Below are positions 9,264 through 16,393 of a stretch of 64,000 nucleotides of DNA, piece by piece (the first letter of the stretch is position 1; every line of letters starts with the position of its first letter). A program made the translations under genes and the position numbers. The stretch is from Parvularcula sp. BBD 1991-13 (GTDB taxonomy: Bacteria; Pseudomonadota; Alphaproteobacteria; Caulobacterales; Parvularculaceae). A model generated the notes under the pieces. It had not been told where the DNA came from, did not search any database, and saw nothing but the letters and a program-made list of their open reading frames with translations. The DNA is taken from positions 310,001 to 374,000 of the forward strand of contig LYSZ01000002.1 of assembly GCA_001657385.1 (NCBI GenBank), read 5' to 3'.

Positions 9264-10786
9264 GACAGGCGCTGCTCATCGCATGGCGCGAATACAAGCA
9301 ATACGTTCTTTCGCGCGGGTTCCTCCTGTTCCTGGTGATGTTTCCCATCGGCCTTCTGGCGGGCTTCGGCGCCCTCGGCCTCGCCGAGCGCAACAAGCCG
9401 ACGCGCGCCTTCGTCGTCTACGACCAGACCGGACAGTATACGGACGACATCGACCGCGAGATCGAACGCCGCGGGCTCATGAGCGCGCTGTCCGCATGGG
9501 ACGTTTACCTCGCGATGAACCTGCGGCAGGACGCGCTCGCCGACGGGGCGCTGGCCGAGCCTTTCGCCCCGGCCTTCGCCACCGACGCGCGGCTGCGCGC
9601 GTTCCGCGAGGCCGGCGGGTTCGACGCCGCGCGCCGGGCCGCCGCGCCCTATCTCAAGCCGGGCGCGTCCGCCTTTGAGATGCCGCGCCCGGCGTTCCGC
9701 CGTCTCGCCCTGCCGCCTGAGGCGGCTTCGGCCGCGACCCTTGAGGAGGCGGAAGCGGCGCTGCGGCCCTATCTCCTGGAGGAGCGTTTCGCCGCGAGGC
9801 CGGGCGGCGAGGCGGAACGGATCTTCGCGGCGATCCTGATCCCGGCCGATTTCGGCGCCGGGGCGCAGGGCGCGCCCGCCCAGTACTGGAGCCGCAACCT
9901 CACCGACACGGCGCTGGAGCTGGTGATCGACGCGGCGCTCGACGCGGCGCTGCGCCGCGACCGGATCGCCGCTTTCGGTCTCAGCGCCGACGCCATCGAC
10001 GGGATCGCCGCGCTGGAGGCGCCGCTCGACGCCTATCGTCCGGACCGCGCCGCGGAAGACGCCCAGCTCAGCATGCGCGACCGGATCGAGACGGCGTTGC
10101 CGGCGGCGCTGACCTATATGCTGCTGGTGATCATTTTCGGCGTCGGCAATCTGCTCCTGACCAATACGATCGAGGAGCGTTCGAACAAGATCGTCGAGAT
10201 CCTGCTGTCCTCGGTGACCGCCAACCAGCTGATGATGGGCAAGCTGATCGGCATCGCCGCGGTCGGCCTGACCATGCCGACGATTTTCCTGGTCGTCGGC
10301 GTGGGCGCCTCGATGACCCAGGCCGGCGACGGGGAATTCCTGACGGCGATTCTCGACGCCCTGTTCGCCTCGCCGCTCCTGTTGATCTACCTGTTCTACT
10401 TTTTGTGCGCCTACGCCATATTCGCGATGATCTTCCTGGCGATCGGCGCGATCTCCAATTCCCTGCAGGACGCGCAGTCCTATATGGGGCCGGTGATGCT
10501 GGTGGTGTTCGCGCCGCTGCCCTTCATGATCCTGGTGTTCCAGAACCCGAACGGCCTCGTCGCCTCGATCCTGACCTGGATCCCGATCTACACCCCCTAT
10601 GCGGTGATGATGCGGGCCGCCGCCGATCCGCCCCTGTGGGAGGTGCTCGGCGCGACGGCGCTGATGCTGGCTTTTGCGATCGTGCTGATGCGGGTCATGG
10701 GCCGCATCTTCCGGCAGGCGATCCTTCAGGCCTCGCCGCCCAGGGCGCGCGACGTCTGGCGGCTCGCCCGCGGCGAGGCGAGCTAG
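9260..10786 (+). CDS. ABC-2 type permease (NatB-like)
   Basis: A 508-residue inner-membrane partner of the upstream ATPase, translationally coupled through an ATGA overlap. One N-terminal helix lies at about 21-43 (FLLFLVMFPIGLLAGFGALGL). A large extracytoplasmic domain spans roughly 45-275. A cluster of about five or six helices begins near 281 (ALPAALTYMLLVIIFGVGNLLL). The segment IEERSNKIVEILLSSVTANQLMMGKLIG between the first two C-terminal helices is the conserved cytoplasmic coupling loop of ABC-2 permeases. This topology is the NatB/YhaP type. The pair probably exports a small molecule or ion. Confidence 0.9.
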   Translation: MRQALLIAWREYKQYVLSRGFLLFLVMFPIGLLAGFGALGLAERNKPTRAFVVYDQTGQYTDDIDREIERRGLMSALSAWDVYLAMNLRQDALADGALAEPFAPAFATDARLRAFREAGGFDAARRAAAPYLKPGASAFEMPRPAFRRLALPPEAASAATLEEAEAALRPYLLEERFAARPGGEAERIFAAILIPADFGAGAQGAPAQYWSRNLTDTALELVIDAALDAALRRDRIAAFGLSADAIDGIAALEAPLDAYRPDRAAEDAQLSMRDRIETALPAALTYMLLVIIFGVGNLLLTNTIEERSNKIVEILLSSVTANQLMMGKLIGIAAVGLTMPTIFLVVGVGASMTQAGDGEFLTAILDALFASPLLLIYLFYFLCAYAIFAMIFLAIGAISNSLQDAQSYMGPVMLVVFAPLPFMILVFQNPNGLVASILTWIPIYTPYAVMMRAAADPPLWEVLGATALMLAFAIVLMRVMGRIFRQAILQASPPRARDVWRLARGEAS

Positions 10787-10793
10787 CGCCTGA

Positions 10794-10811
10794 CGCCGCC
10801 GCGCGGCGGCG
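10794..10811. terminator. Perfect GC palindrome between convergent genes
   Basis: CGCCGCC-GCGC-GGCGGCG forms an 18-base perfect palindrome between the permease stop (10786) and the end of the convergent zf-CHCC gene (10829). It is the right place for a bidirectional stem-loop, but there is no T-run on either side, so it is at best a weak or factor-dependent terminator. Confidence 0.3.
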
Positions 10812-10828
10812 GTTCCGTCACGCGGTCC

Positions 10829-11089
10829 CTAGCTGGTCTTGACGCCCGGCGCGCCGTTGCCCTCGGCGTCGGCGCGGTAGATGAACTTGCGGTCGCAATA
10901 CATGCATTCCGCTTCGCCGTCCTCGAGCGAGTACCACACGACCGGATGACCGAGCGCGCCGCCGCCGCCATCGCAGGCGACGCGGCGCGTGTTGACGTAG
11001 ATGACTTCAGGGTCTGGCGTGACGGTCGGCATGGGCGCGCCTTGGTTCGTGGCGACTTCGGTCGAGTCGGGCGAGGGGACGTCTGTCAT
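10829..11089 (-). CDS. Zinc-finger (zf-CHCC) protein, NDUFS6-like
   Basis: An 86-residue protein with the CHCC zinc ribbon: Cys39, His48, Cys62 and Cys65 in the context VACDG..GHPVVWYSL..ECMYCDRKFIY. This is the domain of the mitochondrial complex I accessory subunit NDUFS6. In alphaproteobacteria it occurs as a small free-standing protein and is inferred to assist or belong to NADH dehydrogenase. No nuo genes are in this window. The first 30 residues look disordered. It converges with the NatB-like permease gene. Confidence 0.88.
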   Translation of the reverse strand: MTDVPSPDSTEVATNQGAPMPTVTPDPEVIYVNTRRVACDGGGGALGHPVVWYSLEDGEAECMYCDRKFIYRADAEGNGAPGVKTS

Positions 11090-11317
11090 GAGGGTGTTTT
11101 CTGCAACGCTTCAACGCCCGTTCCATGACAGGCGGCGGGCGCTTTCGTCAAGACGGCGCCGCATCGCGACGCCTTTACCATTGTGCTTGTATGCCCTGTT
11201 TTCGCGTCTCTTTCCGCTTTTGCGCCGGCGCGCCGTCCCTGGTCCGCGCCCGTGCGTCCTTGACCGCGGACGGGCCTGCCCGCTATGGCCGGACAGGTTC
11301 AGGAAAGGCCGCTCTTC

Positions 11318-12256
11318 ATGTCCGACGAATACGCCATCGCCGCGCGGGGGCTGCGCAAAACCTACGCCGCCTCTAAAAAATCCCCCGCCAAGGAGGCGCT
11401 GAAGGGCGTCGACATTTCCGTGCGGCGCGGATCGATCTTCGGCCTTCTGGGGCCCAACGGCGCGGGCAAGTCGACCTTCATCAACATTCTCGCGGGCCTG
11501 GTGAACAAGACCGCGGGCTCGGCGGCGGTCTGGGGGTTCGACATCGACAAAAATCCGCGTCAGGCGCGCGCCTCCATCGGCGTGGTGCCGCAGGAAATCA
11601 ACATGGACGTCTTCTTCACGCCGTATGAGGCGCTGGAGATCCAGGCCGGCCTTTACGGCGTCGCCCGGCGCGACCGGCGCACCATGGAAATCCTCGAGGC
11701 TCTCGGGCTGTCCGATAAGGCGAGCGCCTATGTGCGCCAGCTTTCCGGCGGCATGAAACGCCGCCTGCTCGTCGCCAAGGCGATGGTGCATTCCCCGCCC
11801 GTCCTCATCCTCGACGAGCCGACGGCGGGGGTGGACATCGAGCTGCGCCGCCAGCTCTGGGATTACGTCAAGGCGCTGCACGAGACCGGGGTGACGATCG
11901 TCCTGACGACGCATTACCTCGAAGAAGCGCAGGAACTGTGCGAGGAAATCGCCATCATCCACAACGGCCAGGTGGTCGCCTGCGAGCCGACGGAAACCCT
12001 GATCGCCTCCCTCGACCGCAAGACGCTGATGGTGACGCCGGTCGATCCGCTGACCTCGGCCCCGGATCTCGGCGAATTCGCCGGCGATCTGAGGGGCGAC
12101 GGACGCCTGGCGATCCCTTACCAGCCGAGCCGGAGCCAGGTCGGCGCCATCCTGGAACGGCTCGCCGCCGCCGGGGTCGGCGTGAAAGACCTCTCCACCG
12201 TCGAATCCGATCTTGAAGACGTCTTCCTGGAACTGACCTACCGCAACGCCGGCTAG
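11318..12256 (+). CDS. ABC transporter ATP-binding protein without adjacent permease
   Basis: A 312-residue ATPase of the ABC-2 exporter class (YadG-like). Walker A GPNGAGKST is at 45-53, the signature LSGGMKRR at 142-149, Walker B VLILDEP at 162-168 and the switch His at 199 (TTHYLEEAQELCEEI). A C-terminal domain of about 90 residues follows. I prefer the ATG at 11318 because AGGAAAGG (11301-11308) precedes it; an in-frame ATG at 11285 is possible. Such ATPases are normally followed by an ABC-2 permease gene. Here the next gene is a MarR regulator, so the membrane partner must be elsewhere. Confidence 0.9.
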   Translation: MSDEYAIAARGLRKTYAASKKSPAKEALKGVDISVRRGSIFGLLGPNGAGKSTFINILAGLVNKTAGSAAVWGFDIDKNPRQARASIGVVPQEINMDVFFTPYEALEIQAGLYGVARRDRRTMEILEALGLSDKASAYVRQLSGGMKRRLLVAKAMVHSPPVLILDEPTAGVDIELRRQLWDYVKALHETGVTIVLTTHYLEEAQELCEEIAIIHNGQVVACEPTETLIASLDRKTLMVTPVDPLTSAPDLGEFAGDLRGDGRLAIPYQPSRSQVGAILERLAAAGVGVKDLSTVESDLEDVFLELTYRNAG

Positions 12257-12298
12257 CCCCGGCGGCTGGCCGGACAAGGGACGCTCTAGGCAGGCCCC

Positions 12299-12327
12299 TT
12301 GACATCAGACCTTTCGACCTCTATCAT
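12299..12327 (+). promoter_or_regulatory. Near-consensus sigma70 promoter of the MarR gene
   Basis: A perfect -35 hexamer TTGACA (12299-12304), a 17-base spacer and TATCAT (12322-12327, 5 of 6 to TATAAT) form one of the best promoters visible in the window. The start of transcription would be at about 12334. Confidence 0.65.
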
Positions 12328-12343
12328 TTAGACATCAAATGAT
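12323..12343. promoter_or_regulatory. Palindromic operator candidate for the MarR regulator
   Basis: ATCATTT (12323-12329) and AAATGAT (12337-12343) form a perfect inverted repeat with 7-base arms and a 7-base centre. It overlaps the -10 hexamer and the predicted transcription start of the marR-type gene. That size and position suit a MarR-dimer site that would block the regulator's own promoter. Binding is inferred, not shown. Confidence 0.5.
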
Positions 12344-12419
12344 TACAGATGGAAACACATATTGCGGGAATTCACATGGCGACGTCGAGCTGACGCGCGA
12401 CGGTCCGAACGGCCGCGAT

Positions 12420-12920
12420 ATGCCGGGTGCTCAAGACGGCGCCGAAGCCGCAGACGTCCTGTCGACCATCCGCATGATCATCCGCGCGAGCGATGTCTTT
12501 TCCAAGAAGCTGCACCGCGCGACCGGGCTCACCACGGCGCAGGCGGTGGCGCTTAAAGCCATCGCGGAGGCCGGGGAAGTCACGACGAGAACGCTGTCCG
12601 CCATGGTCGCCATCAGCCAGGCGACGCTGACCAGCGTTCTCGACCGGCTGGAAGCGAAAAACCTGATCGAGCGCTACAGAAGCGCCCGCGACAGGCGCAT
12701 TGTTCACGCCCGGCTGACGCCGCAGGGCGAGGCGATGCTGACGTCGATGCCCGCCCTGCTGGACGACAAATTTATGTCGCGCTTCGCCGAACTGCCGGCG
12801 GCGCGACGCCAGGAGATATCATCCGTGCTCTCCGATATGGCCGCGATGATGAACGCCGACGCGACCGATGCTGCGCCGGCGGTAAACGGACGCGCCAAGG
12901 CGCGCGTCAAGCGCAACTAG
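12420..12920 (+). CDS. MarR family transcriptional regulator
   Basis: A winged-helix DNA-binding protein. The core reads VLSTIRMIIRASDVFSKKL (dimer helix), then LTTAQAVALKAIAE, TTRTLSAMVAISQATLTSVLDRLEAKNLIER (recognition helix) and the wing RSARDRRIVHARLTPQGEAML, all standard MarR features. I take the ATG at 12420 (166 residues). The in-frame ATG at 12339 (193 residues) lies inside the palindromic operator and only about 5 bases after the predicted transcript start, so it would be nearly leaderless. No clear ribosome site precedes either start, so a leaderless message is not excluded. The gene follows the lone ABC ATPase by more than 80 bases and has its own promoter. The basic C-terminus (GRAKARVKRN) is unusual. 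Confidence 0.85.
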   Translation: MPGAQDGAEAADVLSTIRMIIRASDVFSKKLHRATGLTTAQAVALKAIAEAGEVTTRTLSAMVAISQATLTSVLDRLEAKNLIERYRSARDRRIVHARLTPQGEAMLTSMPALLDDKFMSRFAELPAARRQEISSVLSDMAAMMNADATDAAPAVNGRAKARVKRN

Positions 12921-12993
12921 AGCGCCAATTGCATCTTTCACTGAAGATCCGCCGGGACCCGCCCGGCGATCCCAAGCGAAAGGAGCATGTCAC

Positions 12994-13500
12994 ATGACCC
13001 TTGAAGTATTGAACACTCAGTACGAAGAACTCCCCATCCGTTCCGGCGTCGACCGCAAGGACCGCAAGATGCTCGCGGAGTTGATGGGGCGCGCGCTCGC
13101 CAGCACCTATGTTCTTTACCACAAGACGCACGCCTTTCACTGGAACGTCACCGGTCCGATGTTCTATTCGATCCACAAGATGACGGACGAACATTATCAG
13201 GACATGGCAAGCGCCATCGACGACATCGCCGAGCGCATTCGCGCCATCGGCTTCACTGCGCCGACCGGTCTCAGCCGGTATGTGAGCGAAAGCCGCATCA
13301 GCGACGAGACCGATCTCGAAGACGCCGTCTCGATGGCGATGCAACTCGCCAGGGACCACCAGGAAGTCGCGGCGCAACTCCGCGACGCCGCGAAGGAAGC
13401 CGAAAAAGTGGATGACGTGTACACGGCGGACCTTCTGACCGCGCGCATCGGCGCCCACGAAGAGGCGTCCTGGATGCTCAACGCGCTCATCGTTCAGTAA
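12994..13500 (+). CDS. dps: Dps family DNA-protecting ferritin-like protein
   Basis: A 168-residue four-helix protein that forms dodecamers, oxidises Fe(II) with peroxide and stores iron. Family landmarks are THAFHWNVTGPMFYSIH (H49, H61 at the inter-subunit ferroxidase site), D65, and the DDIAERIRAIG helix with Asp and Glu ligands. The C-terminal AHEEASWMLNALI matches the family end. AAAGGAG at 12979-12985 fixes the start. The N-terminal 20 residues are not Lys-rich, so DNA binding through a basic tail is not evident. A small membrane-peptide gene follows 16 bases after the stop and probably shares the transcript. Confidence 0.93.
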   Translation: MTLEVLNTQYEELPIRSGVDRKDRKMLAELMGRALASTYVLYHKTHAFHWNVTGPMFYSIHKMTDEHYQDMASAIDDIAERIRAIGFTAPTGLSRYVSESRISDETDLEDAVSMAMQLARDHQEVAAQLRDAAKEAEKVDDVYTADLLTARIGAHEEASWMLNALIVQ

Positions 13501-13516
13501 CAGGAGGACCAGGCAA

Positions 13517-13651
13517 ATGACAGAGCAGGAAAGCTCCGTAACCGAAGAAATTCGTCAAGGTGAAATACGCGGCGTCGACAAGGTGCTGATCACGTCCTTC
13601 ACCATCGCCCTTTTCACGATGACGCTCATCACGCTCTCATTCGCGGGCTGA
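13517..13651 (+). CDS. 44-residue single-helix membrane peptide downstream of dps
   Basis: A short gene between dps and a strong terminator. An acidic N-terminus (MTEQESSVTEEIRQGEIRG) leads to one hydrophobic helix at about 23-43 (VLITSFTIALFTMTLITLSF), ending FAG. CAGGAGG at 13501-13507, ten bases upstream, is an excellent ribosome site, and the intrinsic terminator at 13702-13746 closes the unit. No family is recognised. The size and layout recall small accessory subunits of respiratory complexes, but nothing in the sequence proves this. Confidence 0.6.
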   Translation: MTEQESSVTEEIRQGEIRGVDKVLITSFTIALFTMTLITLSFAG

Positions 13652-13701
13652 CGCCTCACGCGGCCGGTTAAATGGCGCGGCGAAGGCCGCGCGGCGAACG
13701 A

Positions 13702-13746
13702 AATCGGCGCGGGACCTCGCGCAAGGTCCCGCGCCGATTGCTTTTT
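13702..13746 (+). terminator. Strong intrinsic terminator after dps and the small membrane peptide
   Basis: A perfect 16-base inverted repeat (13702-13717 and 13724-13739; arm AATCGGCGCGGGACCT) with a 6-base loop is followed by GCTTTTTC. It ends the dps transcript before pyrC. Confidence 0.9.
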
Positions 13747-13805
13747 CACCGTCGGCGGTGCTAGGTGTCGGCGGTGAAATTCATGGCTGCATCAAAGGCT
13801 TGACG

Positions 13806-14927
13806 ATGAACGAGTTGAACGCGCCGGGCGCCGGTGGAGCCGCCGGCGCTCCCCGAACCACCTCCCAAACCACCCCCCAAACCAATCGCCTGGTCCTGCG
13901 CCGTCCCGACGACTGGCACCTGCATCTGCGTGACGGGGCGATGCTGAAAAGCGTCGTCAATTACACCGCCCGCCAGTTCGCGCGCGCGATCGTCATGCCC
14001 AACCTCGTCCCGCCGGTCACGACCGTCGCCGCGGGCGCCGCCTACCGCCAGCGGATCTTCGACGCGGTGGACCCGGCGTACAACTTCACCCCGCTGATGA
14101 CATGTTACCTCACCGACACGCTCGATCCGGCCGAAGTCGAACGGGGCTTCGAGGGCGGGGTTTTCGCCGCCTGCAAGCTTTACCCCGCGAACGCCACGAC
14201 CAACTCCAGCGCCGGCGTCACAGACATCGCTCACGTCTATCCCGTCCTGGAGACGATGCAGCGGATCGGCATGCCTTTGTTGGTGCACGGAGAGGTTACC
14301 GATGCGGACATTGACGTGTTCGACAGGGAGGCGGTTTTCATCGAGCGCACCCTGTCGAAGATGATCGCCGACCTTCCGGGGCTGAAAGTGGTGTTCGAAC
14401 ACATCACCACCGCCGACGCGGTGGCGTTCGTCGAAAGCGCGGGGCCGAATGTCGCGGCCACCATCACCGCGCACCATCTGGAGATCAGTCGCAACGCCAT
14501 GTTCGAGGGCGGCCTGCGCCCGCATCATTACTGCCTGCCGGTGGCGAAGCGCGAGCGGCACCGGCTTGAGGTGCGGCGCGCGGCGACATCGGGCTCCCCG
14601 AAATTTTTTCTGGGTACGGACTCCGCGCCGCACGAGGTGCACGCCAAGGAATCCGCCTGCGGCTGCGCGGGGATTTTCAGCGCGCCGGTCGCGCTTGAAA
14701 GTTACGCCAAGAGCTTCGAGGAGGAGGGCGCCCTGGACAGGCTGGAAGGCTTCGCCGCCGAGCATGGGCCGCGGTTTTACGGCCTGCCGCTCAATGAAGA
14801 GCGTATCGCGATCGAGCGGCGCGCCCTCGACGTGCCCGAGCGGCTGGAGGCGGGGGGGGCGGAGATTGTGCCTTTCCATGCGGGAAAAAGCCTTGAATGG
14901 CGCTATGCCGGCGTCATCGGCGCCTGA
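13806..14927 (+). CDS. pyrC: Dihydroorotase
   Basis: Cyclises carbamoyl-aspartate to dihydroorotate in pyrimidine synthesis. This is the type II, PyrC form. Binuclear-zinc ligands are visible: H38 and H40 in DDWHLHLRDG, the carboxylated Lys K124 in FAACKLYPAN, H161 in LLVHGE, H199 in VFEHI and D272 in FLGTDSAPH. At 373 residues it is slightly longer than E. coli PyrC (348) because of a Gly/Thr/Gln-rich N-terminal extension of about 25 residues. The start at 13806 is chosen at MNELN; the open frame upstream to 13758 overlaps the end of the terminator region and has no family sequence. Confidence 0.95.
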   Translation: MNELNAPGAGGAAGAPRTTSQTTPQTNRLVLRRPDDWHLHLRDGAMLKSVVNYTARQFARAIVMPNLVPPVTTVAAGAAYRQRIFDAVDPAYNFTPLMTCYLTDTLDPAEVERGFEGGVFAACKLYPANATTNSSAGVTDIAHVYPVLETMQRIGMPLLVHGEVTDADIDVFDREAVFIERTLSKMIADLPGLKVVFEHITTADAVAFVESAGPNVAATITAHHLEISRNAMFEGGLRPHHYCLPVAKRERHRLEVRRAATSGSPKFFLGTDSAPHEVHAKESACGCAGIFSAPVALESYAKSFEEEGALDRLEGFAAEHGPRFYGLPLNEERIAIERRALDVPERLEAGGAEIVPFHAGKSLEWRYAGVIGA

Positions 14928-14958
14928 CGCGGCCGGCCCGCAGCCGGCGGCCCCGTTC

Positions 14959-15903
14959 TCATCCGTCCAGCGGCCGCCACGCCGGCGGCTGGTCCGCCCG
15001 CAGGGACATGGCGTGCCGCCGCAGGGCGTCGGCCACTTGCGGAGCCTCGCCTTTGAGCGCTTCCGGCGGGATCGGCGCGCCGAAGCTGATGCGGTAGGGC
15101 CTGCCTTTTTTGTTGAGCAGTTCGTGGAACAGCGTGATGTCGCGCAGCTCCGTGCTGAGCGTCCAGAACCAGTAATATAGCCAGGAATTGCGCGCCTCGA
15201 TATGGGCGGGAACCACCGTGCAGTCGTATTTCCGTGCAAAGATGGCCACGGAGGGAAGCCATTCCTGCTCGACCAGGGTTTTCGACCGGTCCATGTAGGA
15301 AATTCTTCCGGACGGGAACAGAACGACGCACTGTTCGGCGTTGAACGCGCGGATGGCGCCGGCCAGGGTCTCGCGCGAGCGCGGCATGGTCCGCTTTTCC
15401 TCCACCCATTCCACCGGGATGATCATATCGGCGAGCCCCGGCGCGGCGCGGATGGCGTCGCGATTGGCGAAGAAGGTCATGTCCGGGCGGCGGTCTTTAA
15501 GCGCGTCGTAGACCGCGATGCCGTCGGGGATGCCGGTCGGGTGGGTCGGCGCGATCAGCACCCGTCCTTTTTCCGGCAGGTTCTCAAGCCCCGTCACGGT
15601 CAGGTCGAGGTGAAGAAGCGCGCTCAGATAATCCATGACGCCCCGTCCCGGCAGGGGCGCGATCGCGTCCGCCATCCGCTTGGCCTTGCGGTGCAGCAGC
15701 ACCGGGTAGAGAACGCTGCGGTAAAGGGGCCAGAGCGGCGAGCGGATGAGCTTTTGCGCCCGCTCCTCGATCAGCACGTCGACGATATGCTTGGCCGGGG
15801 CCGCGTGCGCATCCGCCCCGGCGCGCGCGCCCGCCTCCTCGTCGGCGGCGGGACGCCGGGCGCCGCGCTTGTCGGCGGCGGTCGTCGATTGCGGTGCGAT
15901 CAT
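14959..15903 (-). CDS. Lysophospholipid acyltransferase (PlsC-like)
   Basis: A 314-residue glycerolipid acyltransferase candidate. The first catalytic block reads LIAPTHPTGIPDGIAVYDAL, so the usual His-x4-Asp motif is spaced by one extra residue (HPTGIPD). The third block is LFPSGRISYM, corresponding to FPEGTRS. The central part (MTFFANRDAIRAAPGLADMIIPVEW) matches alphaproteobacterial members of this family. An Ala-rich N-terminal region of about 40 residues precedes the domain. The start is uncertain: ATG at 15903 has GGAG about nine bases upstream, while ATG at 15972 or GTG at 15987 would extend the protein. Likely role: acylating lysophospholipid or 1-acylglycerol-3-phosphate at the inner membrane. 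Confidence 0.82.
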   Translation of the reverse strand: MIAPQSTTAADKRGARRPAADEEAGARAGADAHAAPAKHIVDVLIEERAQKLIRSPLWPLYRSVLYPVLLHRKAKRMADAIAPLPGRGVMDYLSALLHLDLTVTGLENLPEKGRVLIAPTHPTGIPDGIAVYDALKDRRPDMTFFANRDAIRAAPGLADMIIPVEWVEEKRTMPRSRETLAGAIRAFNAEQCVVLFPSGRISYMDRSKTLVEQEWLPSVAIFARKYDCTVVPAHIEARNSWLYYWFWTLSTELRDITLFHELLNKKGRPYRISFGAPIPPEALKGEAPQVADALRRHAMSLRADQPPAWRPLDG

Positions 15904-16065
15904 GGGCGGCGTGCTCCGGCGGCTCTGGCGATCGGTGGAACGCCTGTTTTTACGCGCATTTTCCCCGCCCATAAACCATATTTGCACGAGCGGGGCGATT
16001 TGCGGGGGCGGCGCCGTGGCCTGAACGAGGCGTCCCGGAACGCGGCGCGGCCGCGCCGGGCTTTT

Positions 16066-16314
16066 TCAGGACCGCCGGGTTTCTTCCGCGTCGTCCTCAT
16101 AGGGCTGGCTGGCAAGGTGCAGCGCCAGGAACGAGCCGGCGATCAGCAGTCCCACCGCCGCCGGACCGCCGCCATTGTTGCCGAGCCAGGCGCCGACGAT
16201 GCTGACATGGCACAAAATGAGATAAGGCGCGAGCGAGGGCTTTTCGTGGCGCATGCGCAACAGGAACAAGCCCGCCGCGGCCATGAAGAGCAGGACTGAA
16301 AACAGATTGAACAT
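16066..16314 (-). CDS. Small hypothetical membrane protein
   Basis: An 82-residue protein with three short hydrophobic stretches: FSVLLFMAAAGLFLL (3-18), YLILCHVSIVGAWLG (31-45) and AAVGLLIAGSFLALHL (52-67). The hydrophilic end is acidic (PYEDDAEETRRS). The WLGN motif between helices 2 and 3 recalls small accessory proteins of exosortase-type systems, but the similarity is too weak to assign. It lies between two minus-strand genes, with about 80 bases to the M28 peptidase end at 16394 and 160 bases to the acyltransferase start. Confidence 0.6.
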   Translation of the reverse strand: MFNLFSVLLFMAAAGLFLLRMRHEKPSLAPYLILCHVSIVGAWLGNNGGGPAAVGLLIAGSFLALHLASQPYEDDAEETRRS

Positions 16315-16393
16315 AGCATGGTCGACGAAGAATACGCTTCATCGTCGACTTTTTTGCTTAACAAGCCTTTAGTGCGGATGGTTAACGCCGGCT

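Noticed and set aside
12339-12419. N-terminal extension of the MarR protein from ATG 12339
   Set aside because: The ATG is inside the palindromic operator and too close to the predicted transcript start; kept only as an alternative.
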